Part shown: positions 9,551 through 17,897 of the stretch, piece by piece | How positions within the stretch are numbered: the first letter of the stretch is position 1 | Layout of the letters: each line of letters starts with the position of its first letter | DNA from: Lachnospiraceae bacterium | GTDB taxonomy: Bacteria; Bacillota; Clostridia; Lachnospirales; Lachnospiraceae | Direction of reading: 5' to 3' | Assembly: GCA_017526985.1 (NCBI GenBank) | Contig: JAFXQR010000083.1 | Span: forward strand, 1 to 39,074 | Length of the DNA stretch: 39,074 nucleotides | Position numbers and translations under genes: made by a program | Notes under the pieces: model-generated | What the model saw: only the letters and a program-made list of their open reading frames with translations | Databases searched by the model: none | What the model was told of the DNA's origin: nothing

Positions 9551-10204
9551 TTAGTCATTCCACATACCGCTCACAAACCACATCAGTGCGATCCAGGTAT
9601 AGACCGAATAGAAGATCCCGTCGGCGTCCCGTCCCTCTTTGAGGTACTTCTTTGCGGTTTCCAGATCCGTCAGCGCAAACCCGCCGAACTTCTCCTGTCC
9701 TTCCGCACCATCCTGCGTTAGATCCGAAAAATCCTCACGCTTCACGACTACACACACGATGGCATTGCTCTCATCCGTCATTCCCGGCGAACTGAAGAGC
9801 AACGGATTCACCACCGTCATTTTATCCTGCGCCGTCAGCTGAAGGCCGGTCTCTTCCATCAGTTCCCGTCTTGCCGTCGCAAACAGCGGCTCCTCTTCTT
9901 TGGCATCCTCCGGGTCCATCAGTCCCGCCGGCGGACTTACCAGATACTGTCCCACCGGATAGCGGTATTCCCTTGCCAGCAGCAGCTTTGCTTCGCCGCT
10001 CCCATCGATCAGGATCGGCACACAGGTCACTGCATCCGGTAGCATCGCCTTAAACTCTTTTTCCTCTTTCACTGCTGCCAGCGCGTCTTTCGCCCGTCTC
10101 GAAGCGTTATAATAATGCCCCATCGGAGCATATTTTAAATCATACACCCTCAGAAACTTTTCATCAAAGAGTGTTTCGATCTGCTCCTTTTTCGACTCTG
10201 CCAT
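9551..10204 (-). CDS. NUDIX hydrolase, ADP-ribose pyrophosphatase-like
   Basis: 217-residue NUDIX-fold pyrophosphohydrolase. Seen: LLAREYRYPVGQYLVSPPAGL (75-95), typical of ADP-ribose/nucleotide-sugar pyrophosphatases, then a Nudix box ending RRELMEETGL (112-121). The distance between the conserved glycine (Gly94) and the helix is about five residues longer than in the classic GX5EX7REUXEEXGU box, which is seen in some family members. PGMTDE at 155-160 region supports ADP-ribose-type hydrolases. It lies between the large membrane protein gene (18 bases upstream) and metH, probably co-transcribed. A GGAGG site precedes the start. Substrate is inferred only. Confidence 0.88.
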   Translation of the reverse strand: MAESKKEQIETLFDEKFLRVYDLKYAPMGHYYNASRRAKDALAAVKEEKEFKAMLPDAVTCVPILIDGSGEAKLLLAREYRYPVGQYLVSPPAGLMDPEDAKEEEPLFATARRELMEETGLQLTAQDKMTVVNPLLFSSPGMTDESNAIVCVVVKREDFSDLTQDGAEGQEKFGGFALTDLETAKKYLKEGRDADGIFYSVYTWIALMWFVSGMWND

Positions 10205-10222
10205 GATCTTATCCTCCGTATC

Positions 10223-12169
10223 TCAGTTCTCTGTTAATGCGTGATCCACACCGCCGGTTCTTTGGATCGCGATCTTTTTGATCACAATATCCTCCGGGGT
10301 GATATTCTTCAGATGCAATTCCACATGATAGGTATTCTCGGGAACACTAATGGAAAGCTTCATATGCTCCGCATCATTTTCGACCATCGTATCCTTCAGC
10401 AAGACCTCTCCGAATTCCGCTGTCACATCATAGGTGATCCGGTCCAGCCCGCTTCCCTCGATCAGCATTTCATAATCTCCGGCATAAAGTGTGATATTGG
10501 GGCCGTTTGTGATCGAACCGAGCGACATCACCCAGGTTCCATGCTCCGCTATGCCATTACCGGCCAGCCACGCCCCGTCCTTCAGATCATATTCGAAATC
10601 ACTGAGTGCCGAGAGCATATTTTCATAATCCGTAAAGCCATAGGCAACATAATCGTCATTTCTGGCCGCCTCATCTGCCTCTGTCAGGTATCTTACCAAA
10701 GGGCATTCGCTTTCTTCCTGCGTACTTAATAAGATAAATACCTTTCCCTCCGGTTTCTTTTCTTCGTGGGACATGGGCTGCAGCCACAGATACAGCTCTT
10801 CCACATCGATCTTTTCCGTCACATAATCATCCCAATTATACATCTCAAACCGGCCCTCGGAAAGCTCCGTCATAATGTTCCCGTTCCAGTAGGAGGCATA
10901 TCCGCTGTTGTATCCCTGCGCCACCAGCTGATCGGAGATCTCCCGAAGAGGAGAAGCGATATCCAAGGTCGCCAGTTTATAATAATTGCAAAGACTGCCG
11001 ACCAAAATGGCGGTGATCCCAAGCAGCGGGACCATATAACGCCACAGTACCGCTCCCTTTTTCTCTTTTTGCGCAGCATCTTTGTCGATTTTCTCCGCCA
11101 TAACCGACTTCAGGGAAAATCCGATGATCGGAGCCGCAAATACCGTAAACAAAAGGGCATAGCGATCCTCATAAAACATATCCGTGAACAGATACAGCAG
11201 GAAATAAACCGCTGCCATCACCAGTACCAGTTTCGCCGTGATCCGCTCCTCCGCCGTCCGGTGTCCGCCTTTTGCAAATACACATACATAATAATGGATC
11301 AGGCATCCGATGATAAGAAACGCACAGACATTGGTAAGCATTGCCACAGAAAACGCTGATCCTTCCACATAACCATATTCATGGAAAATACCCATCAGCA
11401 GCCCGCTTGCTTTTTCCATCGAAAAGCCTGTGAAATTCAGGTTTCCCCAGGAGTTGAAATGATAGGAAGAATACAATACGGTCGCATTGATGGCATAACC
11501 GGCAGCACCACCCGCAAAAGCGATCAACGCTCCCGGCAGCTCCGCTTTTTTCTCACGGATGCCTTCCAGCATAAACAATAGCAGCATCGGGATGTAGCAG
11601 ATCACCAGCTGTCTCGGTCCGCCCATACCGGCCGCCATTGCCAGTACAAAGAGTCCCGCCATCAGCAGCAGCTTTTTCTTTTTCTCCGCCGTATGCCGGA
11701 TATGAAGCATCATAGCAATACTGGTAAAAGAGATCGCAACATGCGGAATGTAATACAGACCATACAATATGATATAGGCATAGTCCGCCGAAACCGGCAA
11801 AAAAAGCAGTGCCAGCGTATACGGGTACAACTTCTTAAGTCCGGCCTGCACACAAAAATAATAGTAGCTTAAGGCATATATCACGAATAAAACCACGCCG
11901 GAGATCAGGCGCGAGATACGATAACTCCTTGTCAAGAACAAAAATAGCGAAAAGAAGATCTGATTATTCAGTACCCGGATCTCTGTGGAATACTTCCAGT
12001 TTGGCGAAATAATGCGGTGTTCCTTCGCCAGAAGATCCGACAGTACCATTTCACTGGCCATATCAGCATCCAGCAGTTTTTCGACACGCAGCAGATAGAA
12101 TACCACCCATATCAGTACAACCGCCCCGCAAACGATCCAAGGCAGGATATTATTGCGCTTTTCTTTCAT
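10223..12169 (-). CDS. Polytopic membrane protein, possible GT-C-type glycosyltransferase
   Basis: 648-residue integral membrane protein that I do not recognise as a named family. Residues 12-27 form the first membrane helix. The following loop carries the acidic motif LLDADMASE (32-40) and is followed by about ten more hydrophobic helices up to roughly residue 390. A soluble, presumably extracytoplasmic C-terminal part (about 400-648) ends in a beta-rich section. A first external loop with an acidic motif, many helices and a C-terminal globular domain is the layout of GT-C enzymes using polyprenyl-phosphate sugars, so transfer to a cell-surface glycan is possible (inference). A TTGTTA/TAGAAT promoter precedes it, making it the first gene of the operon with the NUDIX gene, metH and the lipid kinase. 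Confidence 0.75.
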   Translation of the reverse strand: MKEKRNNILPWIVCGAVVLIWVVFYLLRVEKLLDADMASEMVLSDLLAKEHRIISPNWKYSTEIRVLNNQIFFSLFLFLTRSYRISRLISGVVLFVIYALSYYYFCVQAGLKKLYPYTLALLFLPVSADYAYIILYGLYYIPHVAISFTSIAMMLHIRHTAEKKKKLLLMAGLFVLAMAAGMGGPRQLVICYIPMLLLFMLEGIREKKAELPGALIAFAGGAAGYAINATVLYSSYHFNSWGNLNFTGFSMEKASGLLMGIFHEYGYVEGSAFSVAMLTNVCAFLIIGCLIHYYVCVFAKGGHRTAEERITAKLVLVMAAVYFLLYLFTDMFYEDRYALLFTVFAAPIIGFSLKSVMAEKIDKDAAQKEKKGAVLWRYMVPLLGITAILVGSLCNYYKLATLDIASPLREISDQLVAQGYNSGYASYWNGNIMTELSEGRFEMYNWDDYVTEKIDVEELYLWLQPMSHEEKKPEGKVFILLSTQEESECPLVRYLTEADEAARNDDYVAYGFTDYENMLSALSDFEYDLKDGAWLAGNGIAEHGTWVMSLGSITNGPNITLYAGDYEMLIEGSGLDRITYDVTAEFGEVLLKDTMVENDAEHMKLSISVPENTYHVELHLKNITPEDIVIKKIAIQRTGGVDHALTEN

Positions 12170-12220
12170 TCACATTCCCCAATCTGACTCTGTTTTTTCA
12201 TATATAAATCTACAAATCGC

Positions 12221-12249
12221 ATTCTATCAAATCTGCCACAAAATAACAA
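12221..12249 (-). promoter_or_regulatory. Promoter of the membrane protein-NUDIX-metH-lipid kinase operon
   Basis: Minus strand -35 TTGTTA (12244-12249), 17-base spacer, -10 TAGAAT (12221-12226), placed between the lipoprotein terminator and the start at 12169. Confidence 0.7.
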
Positions 12250-12250
12250 G

Positions 12251-12281
12251 CGACAAAACAGGGGCACTTGCGCGCCCCTGT
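12251..12281 (-). terminator. Probable terminator after the lipoprotein gene
   Basis: Minus strand ACAGGGGC (12274-12281) pairs with GCCCCTGT (12258-12265), followed by TTTGTCGC. The T-tract is interrupted, so termination may be only partial. Confidence 0.65.
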
Positions 12282-12316
12282 CGTTTCTTTACGGTATATA
12301 CCGGATCTTACAGATC

Positions 12317-13189
12317 TTATTTTACGGTTACTGCGGTGATGTGCGGGTTTACGCCCTCATACCAGTACAGGAAACCTTCCAGATCTACCTTGTCGCCAAT
12401 GTTAAGACCTTCTACAGCCTTGTATACATCGGTATCCTGACCGCACAGATAAGACTCAACGGTGAAGGTGTATACATTGCCGTCTGCATCCTGCACATCA
12501 AAGTACAGATCGCTGCCCGGTTCGCCGGAGCCGTCCCAGTTGTAAAGGAATGCTACATCTTTGCCGTCTGCATCCTGCTTTGCCGCTACTTCCAGATCTG
12601 TGAAAGCAACAAACTCATTCTGATGATCGATCAGCTCGTCCTTGCCCAGCAGAGCCGTTACATCTTCTGCCTTGTCTACTACATAAGTACCATCCAGGAA
12701 TTCAAAGGTCGCATCTACGATCTCTACCTCACCGGACCACTCACCCTTGAAGCCGTTTACCAGAATGTGTGCTCCCTGGGTCAGCTTTTCGGAATCTTCC
12801 TCAGAGCAAGCCATGTTATAGATGAAGTATGCACCATCCTCATCTGCTGCGTAAACGGTGATCTTGTCTTCCCACCAGGACTGGGTAGCCTGTACATAAA
12901 CATCTACCGTTACCGCATCATCTACTGCTGCTGCGATGTAGTCTGCGTGGCTCATGATATCTGCCTCTTCTGCCGGAGCCTCTGCTTCCGTCGGCTCAGC
13001 TTCTGCAACTGCCTCAGTCGGTTCTGCAGCTTCTGTTGCCTCAGCATTCTCTGCCGGTGCCTCCTCGGTCGGTGCAGCCGCTTCTGCCACTTCTGTCGGC
13101 TCCGTAGCCGGTGCCTGTGCCTCGGTACCGCATGCAGCCAATACCACAGTCATCTCCAAGATCATTGCCAATACTGTTTTCTTTTTCAT
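12317..13189 (-). CDS. Lipoprotein with Ala/Glu/Pro/Thr-rich linker
   Basis: 290-residue predicted lipoprotein of unknown function. The signal is MKKKTVLAMILEMTVVLAAC with lipobox LAAC and acylated Cys20. Residues about 23-80 are a low-complexity linker of repeated PTEAxEAA-like units, probably extended and wall-spanning. The rest (about 85-290) is acidic and beta-rich, with two similar-looking halves (ILVNGFKGEWSGEVEIVDATFEF and LNIGDKVDLEGFLYWYEGVNPHITAV) that recall OB-like folds. I chose the start at 13189, not the in-frame ATG at 13243, because GGGAGG precedes 13189 and the upstream ATG would overlap the -10 box. It has its own promoter and terminator. Linkage to the ABC importer upstream is positional only. 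Confidence 0.85.
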   Translation of the reverse strand: MKKKTVLAMILEMTVVLAACGTEAQAPATEPTEVAEAAAPTEEAPAENAEATEAAEPTEAVAEAEPTEAEAPAEEADIMSHADYIAAAVDDAVTVDVYVQATQSWWEDKITVYAADEDGAYFIYNMACSEEDSEKLTQGAHILVNGFKGEWSGEVEIVDATFEFLDGTYVVDKAEDVTALLGKDELIDHQNEFVAFTDLEVAAKQDADGKDVAFLYNWDGSGEPGSDLYFDVQDADGNVYTFTVESYLCGQDTDVYKAVEGLNIGDKVDLEGFLYWYEGVNPHITAVTVK

Positions 13190-13234
13190 AGTTTCCCTCC
13201 CTTTTGCAGATCGATTCTGCTTTTTCCAAAGGTT

Positions 13235-13263
13235 ATTATACATAGGTTACACAAAAAATCCAT
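13235..13263 (-). promoter_or_regulatory. Promoter of the lipoprotein gene
   Basis: Perfect -10 TATAAT on the minus strand (13235-13240), with a weak -35 TGGATT (13258-13263) at 17 bases. Its position decides the lipoprotein start at 13189. Confidence 0.6.
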
Positions 13264-13285
13264 TGTTATTTTGTGCAAGATATCC

Positions 13286-14875
13286 TTATTTTTTGTACTT
13301 CCTTATGACAAAATATACGAAAATCCCGCACCAGACCGCTGCCAGGCCTCCCAGCAGCAGTTTGGATTCCTTTGGAAGAGGGCCCAGTTCCCGTTTTCCA
13401 TCCGTATCGGCATGCTGATCCAGATGATAGAGCGCATTCACATCCGCATACAGCTTTTCAAAATAGACATCATCCACCGTCTCTTTTCTCCGGGTGGATT
13501 TTGTCACATTTTCGATCATCTGTCCCGCTGCGTCACGCAAAGAGGCGGAGCCGTTAAAGACCTGTGTGATAAAGGTATGCTCCGTATTTTCCAACAGCAG
13601 TTTTGACGCCGCGATCTTCACATCATAATAGAGCTCGTTATCCTCCCCCGCTCTGGAGAGATAGTCCTGATACTCCGCCGACTGCTGCGCCTTTGCGGTC
13701 ACCGGTACATACCCCTCCGTCTGCGCATAGGCGATCTGCACTTCATTGGTCAGCAGATACTGCGCAAAGAGCCAGCTGGCAAGCACCTCCTGCGGATCAC
13801 TCTTATTAAAGATACATACCGACGGCCCCTGGGAGATCATCTGCGGGTGTTCCGGATCAAACTGCGGTATCGGCAGGACTTCCAAATGAAAATCCACCAG
13901 CTTGTCCGCGCTGATATCCAGATGCGTCGCGGTGCTCCCCATCCATGTTGCCCCCGCCGTGGAATCGATGGCAAAGATACACTGCCCCGCATTCAAAAAG
14001 TTTCCCGGGTAACTGGAGATCTTAAAGGTGGAAAATGCCCCCGTCCCCGCGTGCTTTGAGATCGTCTGCAGCAGTTCCTTTGTGGTATCATTAAAGATCA
14101 TCACATTGCCGAAAGCGTCCGAATAGCCGGCGCCACGCTGTTTCAGCATCTGGATCATCATATTGTCCGTAGACTTGTAGATAAAAGGGATCATTACTTT
14201 CTGGCCGTTCACGGCATAGATCCCGTCAGCATCCTTTGCCATCGCGGCCTCGGACACTTCCCATACAAAGTCCCATGTCAGTGTTTCCGGCATCTCATAG
14301 CCCAGTGCCTCCACCATATCCGTATTTACATAGCAGGCTTCGGTAGATCGCATATACGGAACGGCATAATGCACACCATCGATCTCGCACTCTTTTAAGA
14401 ACTGCGGGATCACTTCCGCTTCTGTCGGTCCGTCATAGCGCAGTTTAGATCCGCCCAGTCCGTATCCGGGATCTGCAAAGAGCTGATCCAATGGCACCAC
14501 CGTGTCCGCACCGGAGATATAAGTCGCGATGTGATCCGGATATGTGATACAGACATTCGGCGTGGTATCCGTGGAAATATTGGTGATCACATCGTTGTAG
14601 ATCTTGCCGTAATCCGTATACAGCCTCAGATTGACCGTGATATTCGGATACAGCATCTCAAAATCAGAGATCGCTTTTTCATAGATCCTGGTCTGCGTGA
14701 TATTGGTATCGTTCTTCGCCCAGAAACTCACTTCGATGGGCCGCGTCTCGTCAAAGGTTTCCGGCACGGCAAACTCATGCCGCTCCCGCGCCCCATGGCA
14801 GCCACACAGACAGACTATGGATAACAACGCTCCGCAAAAAGCGGGTATTCTCTTTTTCATGAATATTGCTGCCAT
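13286..14875 (-). CDS. ABC transporter extracellular substrate-binding protein, sugar type, with C-terminal membrane helix
   Basis: 529-residue family 1 extracellular solute-binding protein. The N-terminus is a lipoprotein signal with lipobox LCGC at about residues 23-26. The body starts IEVSFWAKNDTN and continues with the MalE/UgpB-like pattern (YEKAISDFEMLYPNITVNL, then TTPNVCITYPDHIATYI, VPLDQLF). It is unusual in also having a C-terminal hydrophobic stretch (LLLGGLAAVWCGIFVYFVI, about 506-524) followed by RKYKK, so both ends may be membrane-held. An alternative start at 14860 (MKKRIPAF) gives a cleaner signal peptide. The gene begins 2 bases after the upstream permease stop, so translation is coupled. 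Permeases and ATPase are encoded immediately upstream. The substrate is probably a carbohydrate or glycerol-phosphate-like compound (inference). Confidence 0.92.
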   Translation of the reverse strand: MAAIFMKKRIPAFCGALLSIVCLCGCHGARERHEFAVPETFDETRPIEVSFWAKNDTNITQTRIYEKAISDFEMLYPNITVNLRLYTDYGKIYNDVITNISTDTTPNVCITYPDHIATYISGADTVVPLDQLFADPGYGLGGSKLRYDGPTEAEVIPQFLKECEIDGVHYAVPYMRSTEACYVNTDMVEALGYEMPETLTWDFVWEVSEAAMAKDADGIYAVNGQKVMIPFIYKSTDNMMIQMLKQRGAGYSDAFGNVMIFNDTTKELLQTISKHAGTGAFSTFKISSYPGNFLNAGQCIFAIDSTAGATWMGSTATHLDISADKLVDFHLEVLPIPQFDPEHPQMISQGPSVCIFNKSDPQEVLASWLFAQYLLTNEVQIAYAQTEGYVPVTAKAQQSAEYQDYLSRAGEDNELYYDVKIAASKLLLENTEHTFITQVFNGSASLRDAAGQMIENVTKSTRRKETVDDVYFEKLYADVNALYHLDQHADTDGKRELGPLPKESKLLLGGLAAVWCGIFVYFVIRKYKK

Positions 14876-14877
14876 CC

Positions 14878-15747
14878 TTACCCTTTCGTTCCTCCCCTGG
14901 ATACACCTTCCATGATCTTTTTGTGGAAGATCAGAAACAGCACCACCAGCGGCAGTGAGATCACTACCACCGCTGCCATCATCGCAGGAATGTTCTCCCG
15001 TCCGAAACCGTTTTCCCTTATCTCCTGGATCCCGTTGGAAACCAGAAAATACGCTGCATCATCTGTCACCAGTCTGGGCCAGATATACGAGTTCCAGCAT
15101 TCGATTACTTTCAGGATCGTGATCGTGACGATGGTCGGTCGGCTGATGGGGATCATCACCTTCCACAGATATTTCCAGTCCGAAGTCCCGTCCACCTTTG
15201 CCGCCTTGTACAATTCCTCCGGGATCTGTTCAAAGTTTTCCTTCAAAAGATAGATATAAAATACCGAAGTCACGGAAGGCAGGATCAGTCCGGCAAAAGT
15301 ATTGCGCAGATCCAGATCCGTGACCGTCACATAGTTGGTGATCACCACCAGTTCATTTGGGATCATCATCAGTGACAGAAAGAATGTAAACACGATATCC
15401 TTCCCACGGAAGGAAAGTCTCGCAAACGCAAATGCCGCCAGTACCGTCACAAACATCATCAGTGCCGTGGTCAGCACCGTAAAGATCATCGTATTCAGGA
15501 AATACCGCGCCAGAGGCACTGCCGTAAACGCATCGATATAATTGCGTATCGTGGGCGCAAGTGTATACAGTTTGGGGACATACTCAGCATTATACGCGGA
15601 ATAACTCTTTACCGATGTGAGGATCATCCAGTAAAAAGGAAACAGCACGACAATGCCCCAGACCGTAAGCCCCAGATAGAGCAGGGAGGTTTTCGCGGTC
15701 TTTTTCGCTTTATTCTGTTTTATGATCTCCTGATAGTTCTCTTCCAT
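14878..15747 (-). CDS. ABC sugar importer permease, MalG/UgpE-like
   Basis: 289-residue integral membrane permease of the binding-protein-dependent carbohydrate family. It has six predicted helices, the first at about 24-45 (LLYLGLTVWGIVVLFPFYWMI). The cytoplasmic EAA loop reads EELYKAAKVDGTSDWKYLWKVMIPISRPTI near 190-220, with the family's conserved G at the expected place, and contacts the ATPase. Length and layout match MalG-type subunits. It follows the MalF-type permease gene by 24 bases and is followed at 2 bases by the binding protein gene. Role: one half of the transmembrane channel. Confidence 0.95.
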   Translation of the reverse strand: MEENYQEIIKQNKAKKTAKTSLLYLGLTVWGIVVLFPFYWMILTSVKSYSAYNAEYVPKLYTLAPTIRNYIDAFTAVPLARYFLNTMIFTVLTTALMMFVTVLAAFAFARLSFRGKDIVFTFFLSLMMIPNELVVITNYVTVTDLDLRNTFAGLILPSVTSVFYIYLLKENFEQIPEELYKAAKVDGTSDWKYLWKVMIPISRPTIVTITILKVIECWNSYIWPRLVTDDAAYFLVSNGIQEIRENGFGRENIPAMMAAVVVISLPLVVLFLIFHKKIMEGVSRGGTKG

Positions 15748-15771
15748 TTTCCGAAATTACCCATTTTATTA

Positions 15772-16683
15772 TCAGATACTGACCTTTTTGTTGCTGACCA
15801 GCAGATTGATCGTTGTGATGGTCAGGATCACCATAAACAGGATCAGCGCCGCAGCAGATGCATAGGACGGATACCCACCGCTGTCACCGTAGAGCATGTC
15901 ATACACATAGCCGACGATGGTATTCATCCCCGCCGCATTCAGGTTGGTCCCAAACAATGCCACTTCATCACTGTATGCCTTAAAGGCCCCGATGAATCCG
16001 GTGATCACCAGATAAAAGATCATCGGAGAGATCATCGGCAGTGTGATCCGGAAAAAGATCCGGGCCGGCGATGTCCCGTCCACACGCGCCGCTTTGTAAT
16101 ACATCGGATTCACACTTGCCAGCGCGCTGGTCAGGATCAGGATCTTAAAGGGCATGACAACCCAGATCGTATACAGGCATATCACAAACATCTTGGCCCA
16201 ATACGGTCCCTCGATAAAATCCACTCCCGGCGAGCCGAAAACATGCAGCAGCACATTGATCATACCGTCCGTGTACGCCGTCTTTTTGAACAGGATCATA
16301 AACACCAGGCCGACCGCCAGGGTATTGGTCACATACGGCAGAAAAAAGACCGTCTGAAACAGATCCTTCAGGGCCTTGATCTTATTTAAACCCAAAGAGA
16401 TCAGCAGCGCCAGTCCCGTAGAGAGCGGCACCGTAATGATCACGATCAGAAAAGTATTTTTCAATGCCCGGATAAAATAGGGATCATGCAATACATAAGA
16501 ATAGTTATAGAGTCCCGTTCCCTGATAGGTCTGGGATGCAAAATTAAAGCCTTCTTCAAAGGAATAGATAAATACATCTACCAGCGGGTATACTAAAAAA
16601 GCCCCCAGGAAAAGTATCGCCGGCAGCAGGTACAACCACGCCTTCCATTCCGAATGTCGTAAGCCGGATCGTCTTGGTTTCAT
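15772..16683 (-). CDS. ABC sugar importer permease, MalF/UgpA-like
   Basis: 303-residue permease forming the second half of the channel. The first helix (about 14-34) is YLLPAILFLGAFLVYPLVDVF, typical of UgpA/LacF-type subunits. The EAA loop is NPMYYKAARVDGTSPARIFFRITLPMISPMI (about 200-230). Six helices are predicted, with no large MalF-type periplasmic insert. Its start overlaps the stop of the ATPase gene in an ATGA junction, a strong sign of translational coupling. Confidence 0.95.
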   Translation of the reverse strand: MKPRRSGLRHSEWKAWLYLLPAILFLGAFLVYPLVDVFIYSFEEGFNFASQTYQGTGLYNYSYVLHDPYFIRALKNTFLIVIITVPLSTGLALLISLGLNKIKALKDLFQTVFFLPYVTNTLAVGLVFMILFKKTAYTDGMINVLLHVFGSPGVDFIEGPYWAKMFVICLYTIWVVMPFKILILTSALASVNPMYYKAARVDGTSPARIFFRITLPMISPMIFYLVITGFIGAFKAYSDEVALFGTNLNAAGMNTIVGYVYDMLYGDSGGYPSYASAAALILFMVILTITTINLLVSNKKVSI

Positions 16684-17777
16684 GAAAACAGGATCCTTTC
16701 CTCCGTTTCCGGATGAAACAGAAAGACTTTTTTCGGCCGCAGATCAAAGCGCACTTCTCCGCCGATCTTTTGTGATGCGATCTCCGAATCCATAATGGCT
16801 CTGGGCTGCGTTGTCACTGCTCCTGTGTGTCCAAACAATATACTGCTGTCACGCCCCATCACTTCCACGCTCTTCTTCGCGCAGCGAAAAGCACCGTCTT
16901 CCTTCCATACAAAGCCTTCCGGGCGGATCCCGACAAATACCCTACCGTCAGGTGCCCCGTTCACCGCCAGCACATCATCCTCACCGATCCGCAAACGCTC
17001 CCGTACTACCTCGCCTTCAAAAACATTGATCTGAGGATTGCCGAGAAACTTGGCCACAAACAGATTTGCCGGACTGTCATAGACCTCCTGCGGCGCTCCG
17101 ACCTGCTGTACCCGTCCTTCCTTCATCACTACGATACTATCCGAGATGCTCATGGCTTCTTCCTGATCGTGGGTAACAAATACCGTTGTAATGCCGGTCT
17201 CACACTGGATCCGGCGGATCTCTTCCCTGGTCTGCAGGCGCAGTCTGGCATCCAGGTTGGATAAGGGTTCATCCAAAAGCAACACCTTAGGCTTCTTTAC
17301 CAATGCCCGTGCGATGGCCACTCGCTGCTGCTGCCCGCCGGACATCTCGGACGGCTTCCGGTCCAGCAGCCCTTCGATCTGCACGACCTTCGCCGCCTCC
17401 AATACTTTTTCTTCCATCACTTCTTTGGTGAGTTTTGCCTCACCTTTCAGATTTTCCAGCGGAAAACGGATATTCTGACGCACGCTCAGATGCGGATACA
17501 GCGCGTAGTTCTGGAATACCAGACCCACTCCACGATGCTCCGGCGGCAGATCTGTCACATCATCCTCCCCGAAAAAGATGCGCCCCTCTGTCGGCACTTC
17601 CAGTCCGCTGATCAGATTGAGCGCAGTACTCTTGCCGCAGCCGGAAGGCCCCAGAAGTCCCACCAGTTTTCCATCAGGAATGACAAAATGAAAGTCGCTC
17701 ACGGCGACCACATCTTTTGGGTTCTTCTTTTCTCTTCCGGGAAAAATTTTCGTCAGATGTTCCAATCTTATTTCCAT
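16680..17777 (-). CDS. ABC transporter ATP-binding protein, UgpC/MsmX/MalK-like
   Basis: 365-residue ATPase energising carbohydrate import. Seen: Walker A GPSGCGKST (43-51), Q-loop FQNYALYPHLSV (88-99), signature MSGGQQQR (145-152), Walker B VLLLDEP (165-171) and switch histidine in VFVTHDQEEA. The C-terminal TOBE-like domain (about 240-365) is typical of MalK-type subunits that may take regulatory input. It is the first gene of the four-gene importer cluster. Many clostridial sugar importers lack their own ATPase and share one, so a dedicated ATPase here suggests a self-contained system. No clear promoter was found in the 120-base gap upstream. Confidence 0.96.
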   Translation of the reverse strand: MEIRLEHLTKIFPGREKKNPKDVVAVSDFHFVIPDGKLVGLLGPSGCGKSTALNLISGLEVPTEGRIFFGEDDVTDLPPEHRGVGLVFQNYALYPHLSVRQNIRFPLENLKGEAKLTKEVMEEKVLEAAKVVQIEGLLDRKPSEMSGGQQQRVAIARALVKKPKVLLLDEPLSNLDARLRLQTREEIRRIQCETGITTVFVTHDQEEAMSISDSIVVMKEGRVQQVGAPQEVYDSPANLFVAKFLGNPQINVFEGEVVRERLRIGEDDVLAVNGAPDGRVFVGIRPEGFVWKEDGAFRCAKKSVEVMGRDSSILFGHTGAVTTQPRAIMDSEIASQKIGGEVRFDLRPKKVFLFHPETEERILFS

Positions 17778-17841
17778 AAATTTGATCCCATACTATGCCG
17801 CTCCCGATCATTCCCGGGATGGAGCTCCCTTCACAAATCTA

Positions 17842-17872
17842 CTGCCGGGTTCAAGTTATAAAAACCCGGCAG
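17842..17872. terminator. Hairpin between the REC-GGDEF genes and the importer operon
   Basis: Perfect 10-base inverted repeat CTGCCGGGTT (17842-17851) and AACCCGGCAG (17863-17872), 11-base loop. On the minus strand no good T-run follows (TAGATTTGT), so it may be a weak terminator, an RNA-processing site or a pause. Some transcription could pass into the importer genes. Confidence 0.55.
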
Positions 17873-17897
17873 CAGATAATTTTTTAGACGATATTGA

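Noticed and set aside
13190-13243. N-terminal extension of the lipoprotein.
   Set aside because: It would place the start codon within the -10 region and spoil the lipoprotein signal peptide.
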